Shown here: positions 23,545-35,500 of the stretch, one piece after another
Layout: each line of letters begins with the position of its first letter
Position numbering within the stretch: position 1 is the first letter of the stretch
DNA from: Thelephora terrestris
Taxonomy: Eukaryota; Basidiomycota; Agaricomycetes; Thelephorales; Thelephoraceae
DNA length: 64,000 nucleotides
Assembly: GCA_015956445.1 (NCBI GenBank)
Contig: WIUZ02000020.1
Coordinates: forward strand, 1-64,000
Direction: 5' to 3'
Notes under the pieces: generated by a model
The model's database searches: none
What the model saw: the letters and a program-made list of their open reading frames with translations, nothing else
Told to the model about the DNA's origin: nothing
Made by a program: the position numbers and the translations under genes

Positions 23545-23765
23545 TCCAAGGTAAGAGTGAACCAGCTGGTCATTGATGCGCAACTGCGAAGAAAAAGGGA
23601 CTGTAAATACAATGAAAGAAGGATAGCGTGCGAAGGAAACGTGGGCGTCTAGAAGGTAGATCGAAAGTGAGACAGCGTCAGAATCTTAGAAGGAGGCGGT
23701 CGCGAAAGTAAATAGAGAGGTGCATAGCTATAGTCCAGAATAAATACGAGACAGGTTGGTCTGTC

Positions 23766-25800
23766 CTAGAACGAAGGGGAGGCAACCTCGCGATAAGATC
23801 CAGCAGCGGGGTCCAAGGAACCGAAGAAGTGGACATCTTCAGGGTCTTCGCTGGTGGAGTCCTCGTCGTCGGGAAGAGTCGTGAAGCTTGGGTCGCGAGT
23901 CTCTGTACGAGCAAGGTAGGGGATCAGACGAAACCCGGCTACCCTGAGCTGAGACTGGGCGCCGTCGAGTTCAGCGACGATGTAAGAGGGGCCAGCCTTC
24001 TTGCGAATGACGGCATAGGGGCCATTGTACCGGGGCTTGGTCTTGCGGTTCAGAGACTCTTCGATGCGGGAGTTCCGAACGAGGACCAGGGATCCGGGCT
24101 TGAAATCGAAGTCTACAATCTGTGAACCATGGCGCTTCTCGAACCGTTCTAGGTTCTTGACGCGGGAAGCGGTAACTGTCTCCTGCATCTTCTCAATATC
24201 TTCCTCGCGCTTCGTGAGCTGACGAGCCCGGATCGCGATGAGTTCCTCGGTAGAGATGCCAAAGTCTTGGGCAGGGACGAGGTAAGTGGCTTCGAGAATG
24301 TCAAAGGGGAGGATGGGGTGGACACCGTGGACCATGTAGTAAGGGGAGAACCCAGTCGCCTTCCGTACAGTGACACGCTCGGCCCAGAAGACCTGCGGGA
24401 GAACCTCGCGCCACTTGGACTCGTTTCCATGACAGGTTTTCATGACAGCTTCACGGACATCAAAGTGCTTCGACTCGACAATCCCATTGGCTCGGGAGTT
24501 GTAGCCAGAGATGCGGATGTGTCGTATACCGTATCGCGATGCGAGGATGTCGAGGGCTGCGATATAGGAGGAACCGTTGTCGGTGACAATCTCGGCGATG
24601 CCGCCCCAACGACACAGGAGGTCCTGGAAGATGAAGTCGGCGATGACCTTGGCAGACTCGGAGGTAGTTGCCCGAGCTTCGGGATAAGATGTAAGCGCAT
24701 CGCGAGCGTGGATAACGTATCGGTAGCTTCCAGTCCTGGGCATAAGAAAGGTATCGATATGGGCTTTCCAAAACAAGCCGGGAACGGTCGGGACGGTTGG
24801 CGGGATGTAGAAGTATTCGGTTTGGCGCAGCTGACACTCGTGGCATGTCTTGACGTACCATCGGACGTTCTCACTGAGGCAGGGCCACCAGAAACGCAGA
24901 AGGAGGTTGGCTGTCGTCGCGAAGGCTCCCTTGTGGCCGAGGTTGTCGTGGGCAAACCGAATGAGGCGGAGGCGATCTGAAGGAGGAGGAACGAGCTGTG
25001 GGCTACCCTTGCGATTCTTCCGGAACAGCTTGTTGCCAACGAGGAAGTAGTCTGTGGCTTGGCGGATGAACTGCCGGTAGTCGTGGTCAGAGAGGTCTGG
25101 AGGGCGCTCCAAGTCGGACAGGAACTTCTGTATCACGACGAGCCGTTCTTCGCGACGGAGGCCTTTGGGGGACTGGGGGATCGCGACACCAGTCTCAGAA
25201 TCCGGTGAGGAGGATCGCGACGGAGCGGCAGAGTCGTCGGGAGGTTCTGGAGAGGGTCGAGGGGAAGGAGAGGAGGCATGCAGAGCTGGTTCGGGTTCAA
25301 TGGCGAATAATATAGAAGGTGCTGGGTCTAGGGGGGATCGAGGTGTGTTGACTTCAAGGAAGAATCCTGCGCCGAGGTCTATCCACTCTTCTAGTTCGTC
25401 CGGATCGTCGGGAGGCGGATCCTCAGGGGCGCGAGGACGACGGGAGAGACCGTCAGCTCCGGTGTGCTTGTCAGCGGGGACGTGGACGAGTTCGAAGTCA
25501 AAGAGCAGGATGGCAGATATCCATCGGTTCACGGCATCGTTGGGATGGAGCGTAGGGTTATTGAGCATCCCCTTGATAAACTTGGCATCCATTTCCACAG
25601 TGAGTTTCTTCACGCCGATGGTGTAAATCTGCGTCTGCTTGAGTGCGCGAAACAGCCCGAAGAGCTCGAGCTTGGCCTGAGAGTATCGCGACTCGCGATC
25701 GTTGAACGTGATGGACCCGAATCGACTGGGGTAGCGCTTTCCGTCTTCACCGACCTGAAGGAGAATGAAACCAACACCGTTCATGCAGGAGTCGACGGCT
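23766..25800 (-). CDS. Gypsy pol, RNase H and integrase region
   Basis: Fossil coding region. The first part has RNase H features (ESRYSQAKLELFGLFRAL). The integrase has the HHCC zinc region (HDNLGHKG ... CHECQ) and a DDE core with the second Asp in VTDNGSSY. The C-terminal part ends near the convergent antisense gene 2. The upstream half of pol is on the other side of the MITE at 25804-26644. Confidence 0.9.
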
Positions 25801-25803
25801 AGG

Positions 25804-26644
25804 CACTGGGGGCAAGGGGTCACTTACCCAGCAGATACATTGTGATTACATTGTGATTTTTTAGACAATTTTTCCAGCCTTTAGCCAGGAGGTACATGCT
25901 GAGTTCTTTTAAAAAGTACCCATCAATGCGACCACAATGTGGCCAGTGGGTCCATCTTGATCACTTTTACAAAGTGCCCATCAATTCAATCACAATGTGC
26001 CCTGTGGGTCCATGCAGGATACATTGTAAAAGTATCCATCAAAGTGGCCACTGGGCACTTTGTGAAAGAAACCCCTGGTTTCTTTCACAATTTTGTTCAC
26101 AATGTAATTTACTGGGTGCCTGAGCCACTCATTGAAAGTTCTTTCAAAAAGTACTCAGCAATGCAACCACAATGTCCCCAGGGGGTTCTTCTCAATGTTT
26201 TCACAATAAACTCTCAATGTGGTTGGATTTCACAACGAACTCTCAAAGAAACCATTTGAGTATCTGGTTGAGTACTTTGTGGACACATTGCTGGATACTT
26301 TATGAAAGAACTCTCTATGAGTGGCTCAGGGGTATGCTGGACACATTGTAAGCAAAATTGTGAAAGAACCCAGGGGTTTCTTTCACAAAGTGCCCAGTGG
26401 CCACTTTGATGGATACTTTTACAATGTATCCTGCATGGACCCACAGGGCACATTGTGATTGAATTGATGGGCACTTTGTAAAAGTGATCAAGATGGACCC
26501 ACTGGCCACATTGTGGTCGCATTGATGGGTACTTTTTAAAAGAACTCAGCATGTACCTCCTGGCTAAAGGCTGGAAAAATTGTCTAAAAAATCACAATGT
26601 AATCACAATGTATCTGCTGGGCAAGTGACCCCTTGCCCCCAGTG
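25804..26644. mobile_element. Foldback MITE, CMC/CACTA-like, subfamily 1, in Gypsy pol
   Basis: 841 bp with CACTGGGGGCAAGGGGT ends and duplication AGG (25801-25803 and 26645-26647). Closely related to the copy at 1008-1847 but with its asymmetric centre inverted, so the two were inserted in opposite orientation. It is the youngest layer of the nest. Confidence 0.9.
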
Positions 26645-28647
26645 AGGATGACTGGGCGTTGCGACTCGTAGTCGATGGGGCGTAGAGCTGGTGAGTTTAC
26701 GATCGCGGCCTTGAGGTTCTCGATAGCTGCCAACTGCGGGGGTCCGATTTCGAAGGGTTCGTCTTTCCGTGTTAGCTGGATGAGGGGCCTTGCGACGAGA
26801 GTGTAGTTCTTGATGAAGATTCGAAGGACTCCACACGTTCCCAGAAAGGCTCGAACCTCTGAAACATTTGTCGGGACTGGCCAGTCTTGGATGGCCTGGA
26901 TTCGCGAAGGATCCGCGATACGACCTTCGTAAGTACAGATGTGTCCAAGAATGTCGGCCTGAGGTACTCCGATGAAGGCCTTCTTCCCGCTAAACGTAGC
27001 CCCGTAGGACTTGACGCGCTGGATGATCCGGTGAACTGCTTGGAAGTGCTCCCAGACGAATCGTCGTATGCCTGGGTTTTCGGGGATAGTCTCATATGTT
27101 CCGTCGGGAAGCTCGTATCGCGACTTTGGGCCTTTGATGGGGACGTCGTCGGCGAAAGGCTGGGTCCAGTGTGGAATCTCGGGTCGAAGGATGTGGGATA
27201 CGTCGCCCTGTAACACGGCTGGGGAGTTCGTCCAACCCATCGGTAGAACTGTGAGTCGGAACGCGCCGAGGGGAGTGTTGAACGTGGTCATGTCGCGAGA
27301 GTCGGGATGAAGCTGACGCTGGTCGAAGGAAACGTATAGGTCGAGCGTGGTGTAGATGGAGCGACCAGCGAAGTCTTCGGCCACCACATCGGTGTAGGGA
27401 GGCATAGCGGCGTTCTTGATCGTAACGGCGTTGAGAGGCTCCAAGGAATGAACCAGACGTAATGACTTCCCATCCTTCTTGTAGACACAGAACCATCTAC
27501 TGTTGTAGGAGGAGGACGAGGGTTCGTAGACACCGGACTGCCACTTGTTCTCGATGATCTGAGTGACCTCAGAGAGGATCCCGCGAGGGATGGGGCCTTG
27601 TCTGAGTACCCAGGGCGTGTGCGCGATGTGCGGGATCTCGATGGGGGCGAAGTACTTGGGATCAAATGTCCCTCTCTCGTCGTCAGTCCATGCGAATGCC
27701 GTGTGATGGGTGCTAACGATCCACTCCGCGAGCTTCACTTCTTCTGGTAGCAGAAGTCCTTTGCCAAGCGCCATTTGCTTCCGGCGTTCGGGAGTGAAGC
27801 GGGGGACGGGGGCGTATTCGGGAGGGTGCGTAGGCAAGGGGGGCATGTCGGCAAGGGGGTCGGGATGGTCGTGCCGAATGATCCGAAAGTTCTCTGGCAG
27901 GGTGGTGGCGACGGGTCGAGTCTTGTTCGCTACTTTCTTGTACAGGAACGTGGATCCACCGAAGGTTTCGCTAGCGAGCGGGATCTGGGAGTAGAGCTCC
28001 GATAACCACATGCTGGCTGCTCGTGCGGGAGTGAGAGGGTCGAGAGGGGGAGATGGTAACTCTTCGCGAAGGGCTGCAAACTCTGTCGAAAGGTCGCGAC
28101 GGGCGGGAGCATTACCCATCGCGAGGAAGAGATGTTCTAGGCGTTCTGACGAAGTTCGTGCCACTTCGAGAGGTGGGTAACCGTCCTGGGTGTCTGCGTT
28201 GTTTTGGGGCGGTCCTTCCGTCACACTCGATCTGAGAGCTCTGTAGACCTCTAATGCCAGGTGGCGGGTGAGAGCTGGTGTCGATGAGGTGGTCGCGACG
28301 TCGGGAGGATCGGGGATATCGAGAGTGGAGCGATCCGATGGGGTCTCAGGATGGTCATCTATAGAATCGTATCCTATGAAGAAAGAGGAGAAAGGGGTGG
28401 GGGCAGCATAGTAGGATGATATGGGGAAAGGAGCAGAGGAGAGAAAAGGAGAAAGGACGGAGGAAATCGAGACAAGAGGAGGTGGGAGAGGAGACATAGG
28501 TGAAACTGACGCAAGTTCTGGTAGAGGGGACCGGGACAGGGAGGTATCATAGGGTATCCGATGTTTTGCGGCCTGCAGCTTGGCGTGCACTGCAGACACT
28601 GGGAGTCGGTTGGATTGGGACGCGGGAGTAGGTTCAGACGGCTCCAC
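26645..28647 (-). CDS. Gypsy pol, reverse transcriptase region
   Basis: Fossil coding region of the nested Gypsy. It shows the RT fingers and palm in order: WFCVYKKDGKSLRLVHS, the TTLDLYVSFDQ region, FRLTVLPMGWTNSP and an FADD catalytic box, followed by the connection region (FSGKKAFIGVPQADILGH). A Ser/Pro-rich N-terminal extension of about 130 residues precedes it. Confidence 0.9.
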
Positions 28648-28715
28648 GAAGATGTGGGGCTCTTTGCGCGAGAGCGGGGGAGGTTGGGGCTCTGTCGCGA
28701 CCGTAGTGCCGTCTG

Positions 28716-31397
28716 CTAATGAAAATTTACCGCTTCCTCGGGATTTGGTCGAGGGGACTTGCGGATTCGGGGCTGCGTCGCGAACACGTAAAGCTTCCCG
28801 GTCTTTGGGTCCTTGACGCGAATCTCGTGCTTTCCTCCTGCACTGCTGATTTCGGAGCAGCTGATGACATCAAAGAAGGGGCGTCCTAGAAGAACCTCGA
28901 ACGGTGCCTCTTCGACAACCTGTATCTGGAGGTAGATGGTGATGGGACCGAGCTGGACTGGGTGGTCTTCGACCAGACCTAGCGTCATGGTAGTGCTTGC
29001 ATTTGCCGACTCCATTGGCATAGCGCGACTCGCGACGATGGGTGCTTGCAATCGGGACCAAACATCCTTCCTCATGACCACAACCTGAGCGCCTCCGTCA
29101 AGGATGCACTCTGGTTCGACACCTGGTCCGAACGTGGGGTGGATGACGCGAAGAGGCAGGGATGAAGCCGCTGCGGAGGATGATGAGTCGTACTTCACGA
29201 GGTCCAGGAAGACTGAGGGGGTTTTGGTGTCGAGGCAACCAGTAAGGTAGGCGTCCACTTCGTCGATCTCCACCGTATTGGCCGAGATCTTCTTGCTGGT
29301 GACGATCTCCCGAACGTGCTTTCGTAGGTCGGGAGCGACGGCTAGGAGTTCGCGAGCACTGAGGTTGACCTTGGAGTCGAGCACGCGATGGACTATGTCA
29401 CTCGTCTTGACGTTGTGTTCGATCGGGGCTTGGAAGCGGTACTTGGAATCGTCGGGAGGTGGTCTAGGTGGATAGGAGACTGGTCGCATCGGTCCTTGGG
29501 GGCGCTGTGTCTGGCGATCTCCCGCTCGAGCTCCAGGCTTCCCGGAGGTGTTGGCGGTGGTCGTCTGGGTCTGGGTAGGAGCAGGAATGGTTTTGGACGG
29601 TCCCGACTCGCGACTGACTGGGGCAGGACCCGTAGGGGCAGGGGGTAGTCGTCCATCTTTTCGGGGTGGGCCTGTTCTTCTCGCGATCTCGACACCGTCG
29701 AATCTGACCTTCTTAGGGCCAGTCTGCAAGGCGTAGATCTGGGCGTTGCGAATGGAGTCGAGTTGGGCTTGCATCAGTTCGACCTGTTCTAGTGTCTCGT
29801 CGTCGTACTTGGATAGGGGGGTAGGGACGTAGCGATGCTCGACGGGAGTGTATGGTATGCTGGTAGTGGTGTGGTCCTCCTGGTCGGGATCGTATTCCTC
29901 CTCGAAGAGGTCGTACTGTTCGTCGGGATGGGCGTAATACTCTTCGGCAGGGGGGTCTATGTCTATGGTGAACACACACTCGTCTGGGCCTTCTAAGAAG
30001 TTAGTTGCAAAGGTGTCGCGATTTTGTCCTTCGTCGAGGCCCTCTGACGTCCAGTAGTTGTCGATTCGCTCGCGAAGATTCTTGCCGGGGATGTTCCGTG
30101 GAGGGTAGCGGCCATCAGGTAAGGATAGCTTCCCATAGCCGTTCTTGATGACCTTTCCTTGTACAAGGTAGTCCGCTGCGATGGGGCAGTCGCGAACGAA
30201 GTGGTCATGGGCGCTACAGAACACGCAGTTCTGGGTGTACTGCTCTGGGTTTAGGGTGTTCCACCGGGGGACGTTTTGAAATACTCCTCCCGGAGTAGTC
30301 TGGGAAGTAGCAGGACGAGGGAGGCGTGGTGGAGGGGCAGAAGGAGGGGGCCCACGGCGAGGCTGTACGTTCGCGGTGAAGACCCGAGTCAGGTTTGACA
30401 TCGCCTGGATGAGCTCGCTGACGCTCCCCTGCTCTGCAGGCTCCGTCTTCGGGATGACGGCTCGAGAGTCGGGGTTGTCGTCGGGAGCGCGTGCGTTAAG
30501 GACGAACAACGCAGCCTCGTGGACATCAGAGAACTGGTAACCGTCGTCGGGAAGGACGTCAGGCTTCTTGATCGACAGTCGATGCAGGATTCGTGCGCGG
30601 ATAGGCTGGGGGAATCCCCTGAGATAGGCGGCGTCACGCTCCCGAGCGGTGTAGCGTCCCTTCGCAATGAGGTACGCGGAATAGGTAAGGAAGGACCGGT
30701 GGTAGTCGCCGAGGTCTTCGCGACTCATGTCCCGGTACCCGCGAGTGCGTTCCAGGAGGGTATCCAGGTCTCGAGTGGTCCAGCGGCGATCCGCTTGGAG
30801 GTGGGAGTACAGATGTCTAACTTCGATCTTGAACTGAGCCCAAGTGGCGGGAGTGTGAGCGAGGACGTCCGGGTGCAAGCAGGGAACGTGCTCCCAGGAT
30901 TCAGCTGCGCGACCGGCGTAACGCTGAGCCCAGTCAATCATCTGTGCGTCGTCTAGACCTGCGCGCTTGGCTACCTCCTCGAGCTCGTCAAAGAAGGTCT
31001 TGAAGCCTTGCTCAGTATCGGAGGCAAACCGGGGAGCCTCGCGACTGTGCGTCAGGGGCATGTTGGCCGTCATTGCTGGATAAGATACGGGTGGGCGGGT
31101 GGGAAAAGTTGGTGTCGTTACCGGGAGGGCCTGCGCGAGTCGCGACGGGGAGTCTGGGGGAGTGTGCGATCGCGACGGCGGAACGGTGCCTGGTAAGTCG
31201 GTGGGTGAAGATAGTGGGGTGCGGAAGAAGGTCTCGTCTTGTTCGGGATGCGGGAGAGGGTTGTCCGATGAGGAAGCGATCTGCCGGGCTACGATGGCGG
31301 AAACGACGTTGTCGAGTAGAGAGAGAGTTTGGCGAGTGTCGAGAATAGCCTGTCGGGCTTCCCGAACGTCTTGGTTAATCTCGGCTGGGGCTTGCAA
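28716..31397 (-). CDS. Gypsy gag-protease open frame
   Basis: A long open frame of 893 codons. The order is a Ser/Pro-rich N-terminus, a capsid-like helical region (ARFASDTEQGFKTFFDELEE onward), a CCHC zinc knuckle (CVFC-x4-H-x4-C), an acidic linker, and an aspartic protease with a DGGA active site and the ILDGGAQVVVM context. The matching region of the copy at 1-3605 is interrupted by a MITE. Confidence 0.9.
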   Translation of the reverse strand: MQAPAEINQDVREARQAILDTRQTLSLLDNVVSAIVARQIASSSDNPLPHPEQDETFFRTPLSSPTDLPGTVPPSRSHTPPDSPSRLAQALPVTTPTFPTRPPVSYPAMTANMPLTHSREAPRFASDTEQGFKTFFDELEEVAKRAGLDDAQMIDWAQRYAGRAAESWEHVPCLHPDVLAHTPATWAQFKIEVRHLYSHLQADRRWTTRDLDTLLERTRGYRDMSREDLGDYHRSFLTYSAYLIAKGRYTARERDAAYLRGFPQPIRARILHRLSIKKPDVLPDDGYQFSDVHEAALFVLNARAPDDNPDSRAVIPKTEPAEQGSVSELIQAMSNLTRVFTANVQPRRGPPPSAPPPRLPRPATSQTTPGGVFQNVPRWNTLNPEQYTQNCVFCSAHDHFVRDCPIAADYLVQGKVIKNGYGKLSLPDGRYPPRNIPGKNLRERIDNYWTSEGLDEGQNRDTFATNFLEGPDECVFTIDIDPPAEEYYAHPDEQYDLFEEEYDPDQEDHTTTSIPYTPVEHRYVPTPLSKYDDETLEQVELMQAQLDSIRNAQIYALQTGPKKVRFDGVEIARRTGPPRKDGRLPPAPTGPAPVSRESGPSKTIPAPTQTQTTTANTSGKPGARAGDRQTQRPQGPMRPVSYPPRPPPDDSKYRFQAPIEHNVKTSDIVHRVLDSKVNLSARELLAVAPDLRKHVREIVTSKKISANTVEIDEVDAYLTGCLDTKTPSVFLDLVKYDSSSSAAASSLPLRVIHPTFGPGVEPECILDGGAQVVVMRKDVWSRLQAPIVASRAMPMESANASTTMTLGLVEDHPVQLGPITIYLQIQVVEEAPFEVLLGRPFFDVISCSEISSAGGKHEIRVKDPKTGKLYVFATQPRIRKSPRPNPEEAVNFH

Positions 31398-31545
31398 AGC
31401 CAGGAGCCGAGCGCGAGATCGCGTCTGAGGGGGGGAGAAATCTAGCGGGATAACCTTCTGCGCACGACCTCGTCCGCGGGGTGGAATGGCTGATAGCTTC
31501 TAGCCACAAGTGACCTCTGAACCGGTCTCGGCGTGGGTTCCAAAA

Positions 31546-32526
31546 TGAACTGCTACTATCCGGGTGGAGTCGGGACACGACCAGAATAGCAGAAGTGGGG
31601 GTGAGGGGTCGCCGGTTGTGCAGAGGTTGGGAAGGGGAGAGAAGCTAGACAGAGGAGAGGGAGCCGCGGTAGGTCGCGACGTTGTCGGGACGAGAAGGGA
31701 GAACTCCGTACTAGCAAACTCCTGCTAGACGATGACGATGGGCTAGTAGGCTAGGGGTCTATTGGAACTATGGGGCTAGTGGAATCGATGTCAGAGCGAG
31801 GAGCTGGAGGTTTTCGATGATCAGGTCGTTCAAGCAGAAGGGAGAAGAGGTGTGAAGAGGCCCAGCGGTTTCTTGTTCGTTCAACTAGCTAGTACAGGGT
31901 ATTTATAGGTAGGGACAGTGCGATCTACGCGAAAGAGATGAGAAAAGTAGCGAACAAATGGAGAAACGGTGGGAGAATAAGAACAGGTAGATAGAAAGGG
32001 ATAAACGAGAGTCCGACGCAGGGTAGGGAGACGAACGGTTCATCGGGAAGCCGGAACGAGGCTGGGACAGGTCTTACCGAGAGGATGGAGCGATCGTGAG
32101 AAACAGAGCCAAAAGGGGAAGTCTACGGGTTCGAGATCAAAAGATCGTAACCGGGCGGGAGAGCGGGAGCAGTCGAAGATGATTGGCGAGCGAGAAGGAA
32201 CGAGTCGACACGTGTCTAGACAGAAGGGAACCGGACCGGGGGAGGGGACGCGTCATCGCGACGAGATAAGGGATCGGGAGGCATCGGCCGATCAACACGT
32301 CATGTGCCGTTCGGGGAGGACGGCCACGGATGCGGAAGCAGTAGGCGATGACGCACGTCGAGGGGATCGCGAGAACGGTTTGATGATCGGGACGTCAAGT
32401 GGGCGTGACACCCCTGTGACCGATCGAGGGGTCGTCGGCTCGCGTAGTCAGTAGCTAGCGGGGTAGGGAGACAGGGACTGGGGACTAGCACTAGATTCGA
32501 AGGTCGCGCGAATAGACGGCGGGTCA
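31546..32526 (-). repeat. 5' LTR of the nested Gypsy
   Basis: 981 bp, same ends and length as the 3' LTR at 18672-19652. On its internal side, three bases away, the minus strand reads TGGAACCCACGCC, which begins TGG as expected for a primer site matching a tRNA 3' CCA end. The tRNA was not assigned. Confidence 0.92.
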
Positions 32527-35500
32527 ACGGCTTTCGAAATTAAGAGGTTTTGGAGTTCTACTCCCCCTTCCCGGCATAGCCTAGCTAGAAGGGCGTCAGT
32601 ATCTTCCTCAGGGGTGGTGAATCCGGATGGTTCAACGGACTTCTCAACCTCATCTTCGGACTCTGACGTCGCTTCAGTCTCTTCCTCAGCGGAGTATTCT
32701 CTCTCAGGAAGTGGCTGCGTGCTAGGTCCGGGAACTGCTCCTGAACTTCGCCCGCGCCTAGGTGCTACGGAAAAATCTCCGACAACCTTCTTCCAATCCT
32801 TCATACGCCGGGTAGACTTAATTATCTCTACCGGATGCTTACTACCGTAAACATTGCCGGGCTTGGCCGGTACTTTCCGCTCACGCTGAGGCCTCCGAGT
32901 CTTAATAGGCGACGGAGGCATAATCGTTGGCGGGGCGGGTGGTGCATCCTCAGGGCCGGAATCAGAGCTAGAGCTGGGTGTAGATGATCTCGGCGGCTCC
33001 GAACTGGGCGCTCTAGATTGCACCGGCGTCTGCGGCCGTGGTGCTGGCTCAATAGCACGTTCCTTGCCTTTTGAGGAAGGCTTGGGGGTAGGTTTGGGAC
33101 GCACTGCGTCATCTTCCTCTTGTCCTCCTGGAAGGGGACACTGGCAGTCACCGTCTTTGTGACAGTGATGACTGGGTAGGGGTGGCGCAGTAGATTGCAG
33201 CCGTGTGTTTCGCCGCACACTGGCAATTGGGCACTTTGAAAAGTGCAACTCATCGAAGGTGGCCTGAGCAGCGGAGAAAATGATGTTGTTAGGTCCGCGC
33301 ATAAAGATCCATCCTTTTCCTCCCGGGTGAGTACCCAGGTAGGTCATCAATTCTGATCGGGGCACGAGTTTGTTTATCCGTACTTCTTCCGGGATGAAGA
33401 CGTAGGCTCCGCAGCCGAGGACCCGAAGGTGATCAATTGAAGGCTTACTTCCATTTAATAGTTGGAATGGAGTCTGCCAATTTAGGCGACGGTTCGGCGT
33501 TCGATTGTAAACGTGAGCTGCGTGGTCAAGGGCGAATTCCCACCAAGACTGAGGGAGGCAAGCCTGTAATCTCATGGATTCTGCCTTATCCATCAATGTT
33601 CGAATGATCCTTTCCGCGCGACCGTTTTGTTGGTGTGCATGCGGAATAGATTGGAGCATCTCAATCCCTTTTTCCTTGAGCATTGTCGTAAATGTTAGGG
33701 ACGTGTACTCCCCCCCGGCATCGGACATCCATCGACGTACTCTCTTCTGGTACTTGGTTTCAACCATAGCCAGGAAGTGTCTGGTAGCCATAAGTGCAGC
33801 GTCCTTAGTGCGCAAATTCATGGTCCAGGCGTGTGAGGTATAGTCGTCATAGAAGACGATTGAGTACTTGTACTTGCGATAGGATTCAATGGGGAAGGTT
33901 TTTAGATCCGAATGGATCAGCTCGAAAGGGGCGCTTGCTCTGGTGTTGGATGGGGGAAAGGTTTTATTTGTCATCTTTCCTTGCGCACATCCAGTGCAGA
34001 GGTGCTCTTTTGGGATTTCGATATGAGGAAAATCCTTGACATGTTTCCCAGCCTTTTGGATCACTTCTTTTGAGGGGTGAGCCAGTCGGCGGTGCATGAT
34101 TTCAAAATCAGCACTATAAATGGTCTCAATTTTAGCAGCAGTAAGTTGCGCTCCGAGGAGAGTTTTGATGACGTAAATACTGTCATCCTCGGTTCGAGGG
34201 TGGAAGGTAAGAAATTCTGTTTCTTCCTCATAGAGTGAGATTTCGCGAGCACTCCCCCTCGAGAGGAGTCCGCTTTTGAGGAACTGACCAAGGGACAGCA
34301 GCCTATGGGAGATGTCTGGGACATGATAGACAGGACTTAGTCGAACGGCCTTTTCGTTTATGTGGAGGACCACTGTTCCTTTACCAATAATCGTCGTGAA
34401 GCTGGTCGCTGTTCTTAAAGGAATGGACTCAATAGCCTCGTACTCCACGAAGTCGTTTATGTCAAAAGTAAAGTGCCGGGATGCTCCAGAATCGAGCACC
34501 CACACAGCTTCAGTTTCACTCGGGGCAGACAAGGTAAAACAAATATATTTGGAAGCTACTACTGAAGACCTAGACTTATCTTCAGGTGCTGTGGAGTCGT
34601 CAGTTTCGTTACTCAACACTAAATTTGTTTCATACCTTCCACCAAGGCCAGACGGACCGGCAACTGACGCAGGGGAGACAACATCCATCTCATCATCCGA
34701 CCATCCCAGGCTTACTTCATCCTCGCCCGGCGGGGTACGCACTTTTTTGCGGGGGCGAGGATCGATTGTCTGCTCATAAGAGCGTTCCAGCCTTTTTAGG
34801 GTCTCAATCGAAGGTTTCACGCTTATGCGTGCTGCAAGGTCCCTAGCCTCCTGTACGGAGGGGTAGAAGGAAGGGGCCCCTGTGCCTTGACGATGGACGG
34901 GGGGATGGCGTATGGGAAAAGCCGCCATGGAGGCAAAACCATAATCCGAGACCGAGATGTTAGAGCCGGAGGGAACCAGAGGTTGTGGAGGGGGAGGTGG
35001 CATTTGAGACTTGTCAGTTTGCTGAGCCTGTTGCTGGAATCTTCCTCGACCTCCTCTTTGTCCTCAACGGTTTCGTCCTCGGCCTTGGCCCTGGGGCTGG
35101 CTCCCGTCGTGCTGCTGCTGCTGCTGGAAATTTGGGTTCCCAGGGGTGCGCTGTACGTTGGACAACTTTTGTGCTTGTTGTCCGGAGCGACGGGAGCTGG
35201 ACTTCTGCTCCCAGGCCAGTTTGACCATTTTCCTCAGCTCATCGATCTGGACTTTACCGATATCGTCGGCCTGGCAGAGGATCTGGGCAAGGTAATCGTA
35301 GGCAGGGGGCATCCGGGAGAGTATCATCATGGCTTTGATGAAATCTGGGACTGCTGCATTTGCTTCAGCAAGTCGACCAAAATGGGCCATGATTTTATCT
35401 ATCACCGGGATGGGGTCCGCATTTCCGGGGATCTGTACGTCCAGAGCGCTTTTGAACTCTGAATAGATCCCCATTACGCCGAGCTTCCCATATTCCGCAT

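Larger units (their letters stand above)
18672..32526 (-). mobile_element. Ty3/Gypsy LTR retrotransposon nested in Copia, with extra antisense genes
   Basis: A 13.9-kb minus-strand element (about 13.0 kb without its MITE) with two 981-bp LTRs that look identical wherever compared, and a 4-bp target duplication ACGG (18668-18671 and 32527-32530). Minus-strand order is 5' LTR, gag-protease, reverse transcriptase, integrase, then an unusual 4-kb region with two genes on the opposite strand, then the 3' LTR. Identical LTRs mean a very young insertion, younger than the Copia host. Apart from a MITE inserted in pol it looks nearly whole. The family is known from gag with a CCHC knuckle, an FADD-type RT box and an HHCC integrase. 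Confidence 0.93.
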
